Below are positions 8,545 through 15,896 of a DNA stretch of 17,700 bases, one piece after another. The translations under genes and the position numbers were made by a program. The notes beneath the pieces were generated by a model. It searched no databases. It saw nothing but the letters and a program-made list of their open reading frames with translations, and was not told where the DNA came from. The DNA is from JACPWY01 sp964603655 (lineage in GTDB: Bacteria > Bdellovibrionota > FAC87 > UBA2466): positions 1-17,700 of the forward strand of contig CAZRVZ010000034.1 of NCBI GenBank assembly GCA_964603655.1. Reading direction: 5' to 3'. Position 1 is the first letter of the stretch. The number at the start of each line of letters is the position of its first letter.

Positions 8545-10727
8545 ACACTGCCGCGCCCTTCGAGCCGGTCTCCGCGCTCAAAAATTTTCTGAGCCAGGTT
8601 AAATTGACAAGCCCTAAAGCCGATACCGCCATTATCGAAAAGGCGTTTCATTTTTCGGTCGGGGCGCATCGGGATCAAAAGCGTTCCAGTGGCGAGCCGT
8701 TCATCGAACACCCGCTGGAGGTTGCCCGAATTCTCGCCGAGCTTAAGCTCGACACGACGACCATAGTGACCGGTCTTCTGCACGATACGGTCGAGGATAC
8801 CCGCGCGACGCTCGCCGAGGTAGAAAAGGAATTCGGTGCGGATATCGCAGGCCTCGTTGATGGAGTCACCAAGATCAGCCAGATTACCTTCCAGACGAGC
8901 GAAGAAAAGCAGGCCGAAAATTTTCGCAAAATGATTATCGCAATGGCGAAAGACCTGCGGGTGATTATCGTCAAACTCGCCGACCGTCTGCACAACATGC
9001 GCACGCTTCAGCATTTAAAGCCTGAAAAACAGGTAAAAATCGCGTTGGAAACGCTCGAAATTTACAGCCCTCTGGCCAATCGCCTGGGCCTTTCCTCGAT
9101 GAAACGCGAGCTCGAAGACCTCTCTCTGCGTTTTACCAAACCAGAGATCTTCTACCGTCTCGTCGCCAGCGTGAATAAAAAAATGAAAGAGCGCGAGCAG
9201 TATACCGAGGACGTACTGCGGCTGATTCAGTCCACGGTCCAGGAGCACGGATATACCACGGCCAACGTCTCGGGTCGCCCGAAGCATTTTTTCAGTATCC
9301 ACAAGAAGATGGAAAAGCGTAACGTCACCTACGATCAGGTCTATGACATCACCGGTTTCCGAGTGTTGGTGGAAAACGTAGAGCAATGTTACGCGGTATT
9401 GGGGTTGCTCCATTCCCTCTGGACTCCCGTTCCGGGTCGATTCAAGGATTACATCGCCATCCCCAAGGCCAATTTCTACCAGTCCTTGCATACGACGGTC
9501 GTCGGTCCCGGTGGTGAGCGTATCGAGATCCAAATTCGGACGCACCTCATGCATGACACCGCCGAGCGAGGCATCGCCGCCCACTGGGCCTATAAGGAAA
9601 ATAAAGGCGCCCAGGGCGATTCCGAAAAATTTAGTTGGCTCAACCGACTGGTCGAATGGAACCGCGATCTTTCCGATCCGAACGAGTTTTTGGAGACGGT
9701 AAAGCTCGACCTTTTCGCCGAGGATGTTTACGTCTTTACGCCGAAGGGACAGGTGATGGAATTTCCCAAGGGTTCCACGCCGCTCGACTTTGCCTATGCG
9801 GTCCACACCGACCTGGGTAATCGCTGTATCGGCGCCAAGGTCAACGGACGCATGGTGCCGCTGAAACACAAGTTAAAGAGCGGCGACACGATAGAGGTCA
9901 TCACCTCGCCAAACCAGAAGCCCAACAAGGACTGGCTGAAAATAGTGCGTACGTCGCGATCGAAAAATAAAATCCGGCAGTTCATCAAGCATGCGGAACA
10001 CGAAAAATCCAAGTCGATGGGGGAGATGATTCTCGACAGGGAGTTCAAAAGGGAGAACCTCCGCTTAAAAACTCTGATTAAGGACGGCACGCTCCAGGGT
10101 GTTGCCGATGGCTTTTCGCTCAAAACGGTGGACGATCTGTTAAGCGCCGTCGGGTACGGGAAAATCAGTGTCCGTAAAATTTTAACGCGCATCCAGCCCG
10201 AGCGTGAGGCGGCGGCGCCGATCCCCGATTCGCCCCTGCAAAGGATTTTTCAAGAGGCGACCAAAAAGAACCGCGAACGCCAGGTGGTAACGGTAAAGGG
10301 TGTCGATGATATTTTGGTGCGGTTCGCGCGGTGTTGCAGTCCCGTGCCCGGGGATCCGGTGGTGGGATTTATTACCCGTGGCCGAGGCATCAGCGTCCAT
10401 TCCAAAAAGTGCCCGAAGGTATTCGACACCGACCCCCATCGGCTCGTGGATATCGATTGGGATACCACTAAGAAGGCCGATCGGATCATTAAGGTACGCG
10501 TCACCTGCGACGACAGACCGGGCCTGCTCGCCGACATGAGCCGTGTGATCCGCGATCTCAATACCAATATCAGCCGAGCCACCGTCGGTACGACCAAGGA
10601 CAAAAAGGCGGTGTGCAACTTCGCCGTGGCGATTCAGGATCTCGGGCACCTCTCCAAAATCATCTCGGCGCTCGAGGGTGTTGAAGGGGTCATCTCGGTG
10701 CAGCGGGTGCAGAAGAAAGAAACTTAG
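8523..10727 (+). CDS. rel: Bifunctional (p)ppGpp synthetase/hydrolase, RelA/SpoT (Rel) family
   Basis: A 734-residue long RSH protein that makes and degrades the stringent-response alarmone. Domains in order: HD hydrolase (about 35-200) with intact H63, H87-D88, E91-D92 and D154 (KLADRLHNMR); synthetase (about 240-360) with RFKD (306-309), the RxKD form typical of bifunctional enzymes, YQSLHT (319-324) and EIQIRT (335-340); TGS (about 398-460); a helical region; a zinc-finger/conserved-cysteine segment with RFARCCSPVPGD (600-611) and KKCPKV; and a C-terminal ACT domain (about 655-730). Both catalytic halves look intact. ATG 8523 is preceded by AGGAAAG and lies inside gmk. The 3' end overlaps the convergent hmgA by 38 bases. 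It sits where spoT is found in many Proteobacteria, but without rpoZ in front. Confidence 0.95.
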   Translation: MSVNTPIDTAAPFEPVSALKNFLSQVKLTSPKADTAIIEKAFHFSVGAHRDQKRSSGEPFIEHPLEVARILAELKLDTTTIVTGLLHDTVEDTRATLAEVEKEFGADIAGLVDGVTKISQITFQTSEEKQAENFRKMIIAMAKDLRVIIVKLADRLHNMRTLQHLKPEKQVKIALETLEIYSPLANRLGLSSMKRELEDLSLRFTKPEIFYRLVASVNKKMKEREQYTEDVLRLIQSTVQEHGYTTANVSGRPKHFFSIHKKMEKRNVTYDQVYDITGFRVLVENVEQCYAVLGLLHSLWTPVPGRFKDYIAIPKANFYQSLHTTVVGPGGERIEIQIRTHLMHDTAERGIAAHWAYKENKGAQGDSEKFSWLNRLVEWNRDLSDPNEFLETVKLDLFAEDVYVFTPKGQVMEFPKGSTPLDFAYAVHTDLGNRCIGAKVNGRMVPLKHKLKSGDTIEVITSPNQKPNKDWLKIVRTSRSKNKIRQFIKHAEHEKSKSMGEMILDREFKRENLRLKTLIKDGTLQGVADGFSLKTVDDLLSAVGYGKISVRKILTRIQPEREAAAPIPDSPLQRIFQEATKKNRERQVVTVKGVDDILVRFARCCSPVPGDPVVGFITRGRGISVHSKKCPKVFDTDPHRLVDIDWDTTKKADRIIKVRVTCDDRPGLLADMSRVIRDLNTNISRATVGTTKDKKAVCNFAVAIQDLGHLSKIISALEGVEGVISVQRVQKKET

Positions 10728-11991
10728 GTGCGGGTTTTAGCCCCTTCCAACAGTCGAGATAATTCTTTTGTAACGATGGCGAAGTCTCCGCAACAGCGCT
10801 GGTTCGAAAGGGAATGCAACTTTCAAACATGAAGGCAAGGGTGTTTTCATAGCGTTTGGGTTCGTCCGAGGATTTCAGCGCCGAATAATAGGTGTCTGCA
10901 TCGGGGCCATGCGCCGACATGCAATTGTGAAGGCTCGATCCCCCTGGAACAAAACCGGTCGCCTTGGCATCGTAGGTGCCGGAAATCAGTCCCATGAATT
11001 CGCTCATGGCGTTTCGATGATAATACGGAGGACGAAAGGTGTGTTCGGCCACCATCCAGCGGGGCGGAAAGATGACAAAATCGAGATTGGATGTTCCCGG
11101 CACTTCCGACGGCGAGGTCAGCACCGTAAAGATGGACGGATCGGGGTGATCGAAACTGACCGAATTCATCGTGTTAAACAACGAGAGATCATACTGGTAT
11201 GGATAGTAGTTTCCGTGCCAGGCAACCACATCCAGCGGCGAGTGATCGAGCGCGGCCTTCCACAGATTGCCCTGAAACTTGGTCACCAATTCGAATTTTC
11301 CCCGCCGTTCCTCATAGCGTGCTTTCGGCGCGCAAAAATCCCGGGGGTTGGCTAAACCGTTTGCGCCAATCGGACCCAGACCAGGCAGGCGGAGCGGCAC
11401 TCCGTGATTTTCGCACACATAGCCCCGTGCCTTACTCTCGCTCAGGAACACCTGAAACCGAATACCCCTCGGTACCACGCCGATTTCGCCGGGGCCGAAT
11501 TGAAGGCGGCCCATTTCGGTATCAATTCGTAATGAACCCTCTTGCGGCACAATCAACAGCTCTCCATCGGCGCTGTAAAAGAATTCCGAATCCATGGAGC
11601 GCGTGGCCGCATACAGATAAATGGTATTTCCTCGGCGAAAGCTCACGTCACCGTTCTCGACCCACGTTTGAAGTGATGACACAAAGTCAACGGATGAGGT
11701 TGGGTAGGCGATGGGGTTCCAGCGCATCTGGTTGGGCGATGCGCGAAAGCCGGGGGATGGCACAATGTGTTTTTGATCGATGAGGCAAAATGCCTCATGA
11801 GTTACAGACGGCTGTATCCGATACAGCCAGGTCCGTAAGTTCTCGCCGCGCGGCGCCGTAAAGGCAGACCCGGTCAACTGCTCCGCAAATAACCCGTGAG
11901 CAACGTTTTTCGGCGAATTCTGACCGACGGGCAATGAGCCCGCGACCGCTTCCGATTCAAAATGATTTCCTAATCCGACGAGGAATTCCAT
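10690..11991 (-). CDS. hmgA: Homogentisate 1,2-dioxygenase
   Basis: A 433-residue non-haem iron enzyme that opens the ring of homogentisate to maleylacetoacetate in tyrosine and phenylalanine breakdown. The N-terminal segment (about 5-60) contains GLGNHFESEA, GQNSP, GLFAEQLTGSAFTAPR and TWLYRIQPS, all typical. The C-terminal cupin has SFDHPDPSIFTVLTSPS with likely catalytic His282, PYYHRNAMSEFMG giving iron ligands His325 and Glu331, and SSLHNCMSAHGPD giving His361. Length fits the family. The start at 11991 has only a weak upstream GGGTAG. No hpd, fahA or maiA is nearby, so the rest of the pathway must be elsewhere. The last 12 or so codons are antisense to the end of rel. Confidence 0.95.
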   Translation of the reverse strand: MEFLVGLGNHFESEAVAGSLPVGQNSPKNVAHGLFAEQLTGSAFTAPRGENLRTWLYRIQPSVTHEAFCLIDQKHIVPSPGFRASPNQMRWNPIAYPTSSVDFVSSLQTWVENGDVSFRRGNTIYLYAATRSMDSEFFYSADGELLIVPQEGSLRIDTEMGRLQFGPGEIGVVPRGIRFQVFLSESKARGYVCENHGVPLRLPGLGPIGANGLANPRDFCAPKARYEERRGKFELVTKFQGNLWKAALDHSPLDVVAWHGNYYPYQYDLSLFNTMNSVSFDHPDPSIFTVLTSPSEVPGTSNLDFVIFPPRWMVAEHTFRPPYYHRNAMSEFMGLISGTYDAKATGFVPGGSSLHNCMSAHGPDADTYYSALKSSDEPKRYENTLAFMFESCIPFRTSAVAETSPSLQKNYLDCWKGLKPAPKFLSSAPAAPR

Positions 11992-12079
11992 GCAGCTACC
12001 CGGTGAAAAACATTTTGAGTCCTCATTTCCGCTTTGTCATCCGAATCCTTTTGAGAGAAAATAATGAACTCAATGGGTT
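11992..12079. other. Leader region of hmgA
   Basis: These 88 bases separate the hmgA start from the inverted-repeat element. On the minus strand, TTGAGT with a downstream AT-rich stretch could be part of a promoter, but no convincing box pair can be assigned. Nothing else is recognised. Confidence 0.3.
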
Positions 12080-12260
12080 ACTAAGAAATGCATATGTTAA
12101 CGCCTAAACGAAAAACGAAATTATCAACGCCATCCATCGTTGGACTCGACAAAAGTGCTCGAGGTATCGACGGATACCCCTGCGCGCTTTTGGCTCGTCC
12201 GCCTCGACTGGCTCGATTCTTTCGTTTTTCGTTTAGGCGTTAACATATGCATTTCTTAGT
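12080..12260. repeat. 181-bp element with perfect 41-bp inverted repeats around a 99-bp core
   Basis: The left arm, 12080-12120 (beginning ACTAAGAAATGCATATG and ending AAAAACGAAA), is the exact reverse complement of the right arm, 12220-12260. Pairing stops cleanly outside (12079 against 12261) and is interrupted just inside. The arms are AT-rich (about 32% G+C by my count), the core 12121-12219 about 57%. The core holds smaller stems (see findings). No open frame, transposase or obvious flanking target duplication is visible. It lies in the divergent gap between hmgA and the cox operon, so it is not a simple terminator for either gene. It could be a MITE-like non-autonomous element, an invertible or recombination site, or a structured regulatory region. 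The repeat itself is certain; its identity is not. Confidence 0.9.
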
Positions 12261-12269
12261 CGAATTCTT

Positions 12270-12297
12270 TTGACTCTCTTGAATCAATGCTTATGAT
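12270..12297 (+). promoter_or_regulatory. Sigma70-type promoter of the cytochrome oxidase operon
   Basis: TTGACT (12270-12275) and TATGAT (12292-12297) are separated by 16 bases, each one mismatch from consensus. Transcription would start near 12304, leaving a leader of about 90 bases before coxB. The promoter begins 10 bases outside the right arm of the inverted-repeat element. An imperfect-spaced dyad, GAATCA-N7-TGATTC (12281-12299), covers part of the spacer and the -10 box and is a candidate operator. Confidence 0.65.
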
Positions 12298-12360
12298 TCG
12301 ACGAGCAAAAAATTTTTAGCCTGATTGATTGGCGTTATTTGGGATGACACCAGGGTTTTG

Positions 12361-12380
12361 AGATTTCAACATTGAAATTT
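12361..12380. promoter_or_regulatory. Near-perfect dyad in the coxB leader
   Basis: ATTTCAA (12363-12369), two bases, then TTGAAAT (12372-12378) form a perfect dyad, extendable to nine pairs with one G-T. It ends five bases before the GGAGG ribosome site at 12386-12390. It could be a protein-binding site or a small RNA hairpin affecting coxB translation. Confidence 0.5.
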
Positions 12381-12394
12381 CCTTTGGAGGATAC

Positions 12395-13210
12395 ATGAAC
12401 CCTACTGAATCGACAGCATGGATGCCCGCCGATGCTTTTGGGCCGCGTACCGCCGAATCCCCTTACGGGTGGGGCTTGCCACTGAACATTTCGACTCACG
12501 GTCAGGCCTTGGATTGTCTGAACAATATCCTACAGTGGTTTGCCGTTATCCTGTTTGTCGGCTGGGCCATTTATTTTGTCTACTGCCTGTACCGTTTTCG
12601 CGCGCGTCCCGGACATCGACCGGATGCGTCGACTCAACATTTCAAGATCCCAAAGGTCATCGAGATTGGAGTCGTGATTTTTGAGGTTTGTATTCTTTTT
12701 TTACTCGGAGCCCCCTTGTGGGCGAAGGCGAAGGATGCTTTTCCCGATGAAAAGGATGCCTTAAATGTTCGCGTGGTGGCGGAACAGTTCGCCTGGAACT
12801 TTCACTACCCTGGTCGGGACGGAAAATTTGGTAAGCGGAGCCTCGATCTCATCGATGGGACTAACCCCATCGGGTTGGATCGCAGCGATCCCGATGCCAA
12901 GGATGATATCTTTACCATTAATAATCTCCATATTCCGGTGGGTAAAAAAGTGATCGCGACCGTTTCATCGAAGGACGTGATTCATAGCTTTTTTCTTCCG
13001 GTTATGCGCGTGAAGATTGATGCTATTCCAGGCATGGAGAACCGTGTTTGGTTCGAAGCGAATCAGTCCGGCTCTTTCGAAGTTGCCTGCGCCCAGCTCT
13101 GCGGCAATAGCCATTTTCGAATGAGAGGCATCCTGAGTGTCGATACGCCGGAGGCGTTCGAAGCGTTTATGGCGGAAGAGGAAAAGGCTTTGGCGGAGGA
13201 TTCTCAATGA
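12395..13210 (+). CDS. coxB: Cytochrome c oxidase subunit II (CuA)
   Basis: A 271-residue subunit that receives electrons from cytochrome c. Two membrane helices (about 45-66 and 88-110) anchor a C-terminal periplasmic cupredoxin domain. This has the aromatic segment VVAEQFAWNFHYPG (127-140) and a complete CuA site: His197 (DVIHSFFLP), then CAQLCGNSHFRM giving Cys232, Cys236, His240 and Met243. The usual Glu between the two cysteines is Gln234. The complete CuA site points to a cytochrome c rather than a quinol oxidase. No fused cytochrome c domain and no cleaved signal peptide are evident. Start ATG 12395 follows GGAGG with a short four-base gap. The stop overlaps the coxA start as ATGA. Confidence 0.95.
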   Translation: MNPTESTAWMPADAFGPRTAESPYGWGLPLNISTHGQALDCLNNILQWFAVILFVGWAIYFVYCLYRFRARPGHRPDASTQHFKIPKVIEIGVVIFEVCILFLLGAPLWAKAKDAFPDEKDALNVRVVAEQFAWNFHYPGRDGKFGKRSLDLIDGTNPIGLDRSDPDAKDDIFTINNLHIPVGKKVIATVSSKDVIHSFFLPVMRVKIDAIPGMENRVWFEANQSGSFEVACAQLCGNSHFRMRGILSVDTPEAFEAFMAEEEKALAEDSQ

Positions 13211-14979
13211 GCAGTCACGATTCAAACCATCCCGATTCACACGGCCATCATTCGCCCGGCCACGGGTCCCATACGCACGAGATGGGATTTATTCGAAAAT
13301 GGATTTTTTCGACCGATCATAAAATTATCGGCCTTCAGTATGCGGTTGCCTCAATGGGTTTTCTTCTGTTTGGCTTCGGGCTCATCCTGTTTTTACGGTG
13401 GCAGTTGGCCCACCCCAACCAACCGATCCCGTTCTTCGGCGCGTTTCTTCCGGAGGCTTGGGTAACCGGTGGCGTAATGACTCCCGATTTTTACAATGTC
13501 ATCGGGGCGATGCACGGAACCATCATGGTTTTTCTTGGGGTCGTGCCACTTTCGGTCGGCGGGTTCGGGAACTACCTATTGCCCCTTCAGGTGGGTGCTC
13601 AGGACATGGCCTTTCCCAAGCTAAACATGGCCAGTTTCTGGGTGTTTTTCGTGGGCGGCGTGATCATGATGTGGAGCTTTTTTCTTCCCGAAGGTCCGGC
13701 GGCCAACGGGTGGACCTCCTACCCCCCGCTTTCCGTCATCGCCAATAACGGCCAAACTTTTTGGCTCCTGGGAATGGTGTTTCTCATCACCTCTTCTCTA
13801 TTGGGTAGTGTGAACTTCATCGTGACGGCGGTGCACCTGCGAGCGAAAGGCATGTCTTTTTTCCGGTTACCCATTTTCGTCTGGGCCCAGCTGGTTACCG
13901 CCTTTCTGCTGCTCCTGGCGTTCCCACCGCTCGAAGCGGCAAGCGTGTTACAGCTCATGGATCGGGTTTTTGGCTCCAGTTTTTTTCTGCCTAGCGGACT
14001 CGTCGTCAGCGGTGAAAAGCTCGCGGTGAGCGGCGGGGGTAATCCGTTACTGTGGCAGCATCTATTTTGGTTTTTAGCCCACCCAGAGGTCTATGTGCTG
14101 ATTCTGCCGGGTTTTGGGATCGTCGCAGAAATTATCGCAACCAATACCCGAAAGCCATTCTATGGATACCAGACTCTCGTTTACTCCATCATTTTCTTGG
14201 GCTTCATGTCGTTTTTCGTGTGGGCCCACCATATGTATATGACGGGGATGGGAACGAATCTGTCTAATTTTTTCCAGGCGACGACGCTGATTATTTCGGT
14301 CCCGTCGGTAGTCATCCTGACGACGATGCTTCTGACGCTTTGGGGGGCCTCTATCCGGTACACGGTTCCCATGATGTTCGCGCTGGCCTTCCTTCCGATG
14401 TTTGCAATTGGGGGGCTAACCGGACTGCCGCTGGGGCTGGCCGCCAGCGATATCCACCTGCACGATACCTATTACGTCATCGGTCACTTTCATTATGTCG
14501 TGGCTCCAGGAACGCTGTTTGCTCTTTTTGCCGGCGTTTACCATTGGTTTCCTAAGATTACCGGTCGAAAGATGATTACGGCTCTGGGAAAGATTCATTT
14601 TTGGATCTCTTTCGTGGCGATTAACGGCGTCTTCTTCCCGATGTTCTTTCAGGGGTTGGCCGGAGTATCCCGGCGTCTGTATGACCCGACCGTTTACGCT
14701 CATGCCGCCAAAGCTCAGCCGCTCAACGTGATCAGCTCCTACTCTGCTTTCTTGCTAGGGTTCGCTCAGATATTTTTTCTGATAAACATTCTTTACAGTG
14801 TGTTTAAGGGGAAAAAGGTCGAGTCGGATAACCCTTGGGAATCGACGACTCTGGAGTGGGCCACCTCGACACCGCCGCCGCACGAGAATTTTCCCCAGCC
14901 GGTCGAGGTGTTTCGAGGTCCTTACGAATATGGGCTTTCCCCGAAAGGTTATAGCCCTCAGCACTTACAGGAGACATGA
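13207..14979 (+). CDS. coxA: Cytochrome c oxidase subunit I (haem a/a3-CuB)
   Basis: A 590-residue, about twelve-helix catalytic subunit of a haem-copper oxidase that reduces O2 to water and pumps protons. Metal ligands present: low-spin haem His103 (MHGTIMVF) and His429; CuB ligands His292 and His341-His342; haem a3 His427 (GHFHYV). The cross-linked Tyr296 in HPEVY, the D-channel glutamate Glu294 and Asp133 (QDMAFPKLN) are also present, giving an A1-like signature. By spacing from the HH pair, the K-channel lysine position (HH+29) is Ile370 in VPSVVI. The first 24 residues hold eight histidines. An extra stretch of about a dozen residues occurs before GGGNPLLWQH (about 260-276). It starts in the coxB stop codon and is followed closely by coxC. 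Confidence 0.96.
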   Translation: MSSHDSNHPDSHGHHSPGHGSHTHEMGFIRKWIFSTDHKIIGLQYAVASMGFLLFGFGLILFLRWQLAHPNQPIPFFGAFLPEAWVTGGVMTPDFYNVIGAMHGTIMVFLGVVPLSVGGFGNYLLPLQVGAQDMAFPKLNMASFWVFFVGGVIMMWSFFLPEGPAANGWTSYPPLSVIANNGQTFWLLGMVFLITSSLLGSVNFIVTAVHLRAKGMSFFRLPIFVWAQLVTAFLLLLAFPPLEAASVLQLMDRVFGSSFFLPSGLVVSGEKLAVSGGGNPLLWQHLFWFLAHPEVYVLILPGFGIVAEIIATNTRKPFYGYQTLVYSIIFLGFMSFFVWAHHMYMTGMGTNLSNFFQATTLIISVPSVVILTTMLLTLWGASIRYTVPMMFALAFLPMFAIGGLTGLPLGLAASDIHLHDTYYVIGHFHYVVAPGTLFALFAGVYHWFPKITGRKMITALGKIHFWISFVAINGVFFPMFFQGLAGVSRRLYDPTVYAHAAKAQPLNVISSYSAFLLGFAQIFFLINILYSVFKGKKVESDNPWESTTLEWATSTPPPHENFPQPVEVFRGPYEYGLSPKGYSPQHLQET

Positions 14980-14985
14980 GTTGCC

Positions 14986-15579
14986 ATGATAGTCATTCCA
15001 CATATTGATAAACCGCACCCACTGACCGGCGTAACCAACGGCAAATTTGGAATCTGGCTTTTTTTAGCGTCCGAGGTGATGCTTTTCGGTGCCTTCTTTT
15101 CGACGTTGATCATTTTAAGAACGGGATCATCGAGCTGGCCGATTGGCTCCGAGGTTCTCAACGTTCCGCTCGCGACCGTGAACACCGCCGCGCTCATCGC
15201 ATCCAGCGTCACCATTGTGCTCGCGTGGGCGGCGCTCAAGCTGAACCAGCTCGGCAAATTTCGAATGTACATGGGGCTCACCATCCTGTTGTCATTCGTC
15301 TTTTTGGTGATCAAATATTTTGAGTACACACATAAGTTCCATCTCGGCCTTTTTCCGTCGACGAGTACCTTTTACGCGATTTACTTCGCCATGACCGGTT
15401 TGCATGGCATTCACGTAATCGCCGGTATTATCGTGAACACCTATTTACTCGGGCCGGGGTCCACGCTGTGGCGGACAAAACCCGAGCAGTTCACCGGTCG
15501 TGTCGAATGCGCGGGGCTCTACTGGCATTTTGTGGATTTGGTCTGGATCTTTCTGTTTCCATCGTTCTACCTGCTATAA
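14986..15579 (+). CDS. coxC: Cytochrome c oxidase subunit III
   Basis: A 197-residue membrane protein with about five helices, the short bacterial form lacking the first two helices of the mitochondrial-type subunit. Family segments include GIWLFLASEVMLFGAFF (about 22-38), a central helix ending near KYFEYTHKF, TGLHGIHVIAGI (about 137-148) and the C-terminal CAGLYWHFVDLVWIFLFP. The subunit stabilises the catalytic core and proton uptake. It begins seven bases after the coxA stop, with AGGAG overlapping the end of coxA as ribosome site. Confidence 0.94.
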   Translation: MIVIPHIDKPHPLTGVTNGKFGIWLFLASEVMLFGAFFSTLIILRTGSSSWPIGSEVLNVPLATVNTAALIASSVTIVLAWAALKLNQLGKFRMYMGLTILLSFVFLVIKYFEYTHKFHLGLFPSTSTFYAIYFAMTGLHGIHVIAGIIVNTYLLGPGSTLWRTKPEQFTGRVECAGLYWHFVDLVWIFLFPSFYLL

Positions 15580-15599
15580 CCGGGAAAGGGATACTCATC

Positions 15600-15896
15600 A
15601 TGAGCGCTGCATCTTCTGTATCACACGAAGAAATGGGTAAGCATGTCAGGATTTACATCGGCGTTTTTGTAGCTCTTCTGTTTTTGACGGCAGTTACCGT
15701 TGGCATCTCGTACCTTCATTTTTCAAAGGGCATGGCCATCGCGGTGGCTCTCTTTGTCGCGTCCATCAAAGGGGGGCTCGTTGCCTCTATTTTTATGCAT
15801 CTCAATGACGAGCGCAAAATAATCTACTGGGTCCTCGGCTTGACTCTGGTTCTTTTTCTGCCATTGATATCGATTCCGTTGATGTTATGTCATTAA
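15600..15896 (+). CDS. coxD: Cytochrome c oxidase subunit IV (prokaryotic, CtaF/CoxD type)
   Basis: A 98-residue protein with three predicted membrane helices. HVRIYIGVFVALLFLTAVTV, the AVALFVASIKGGLVASIFMHL helix and a final hydrophobic segment match the small fourth subunit (COX4_pro) encoded after subunit III in many bacteria. I chose ATG 15600 because it follows GGGAAAGGG with normal spacing. The longer in-frame reading from 15468 would lie inside coxC and adds no family homology. The 3' end overlaps the next gene by ten bases. Confidence 0.9.
   Translation: MSAASSVSHEEMGKHVRIYIGVFVALLFLTAVTVGISYLHFSKGMAIAVALFVASIKGGLVASIFMHLNDERKIIYWVLGLTLVLFLPLISIPLMLCH

Noticed and set aside
9015..9869. 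Long 284-codon minus-strand frame inside rel
   Set aside because: It is the antisense shadow of a clearly conserved RelA/SpoT coding region, with no family resemblance of its own.
12080..12260. Integron attC site
   Set aside because: Arms contain GCCTAAAC and GTTAAC strings that faintly recall attC core boxes, but the exact RYYYAAC/GTTRRRY boxes are not in the right places. A perfect 41-bp arm pair is not typical of attC, and no integrase or cassette is present.
12080..12260. Rho-independent terminator
   Set aside because: Flanking genes diverge from this region, so no transcript from them ends here, and the stem is much longer than terminator stems.
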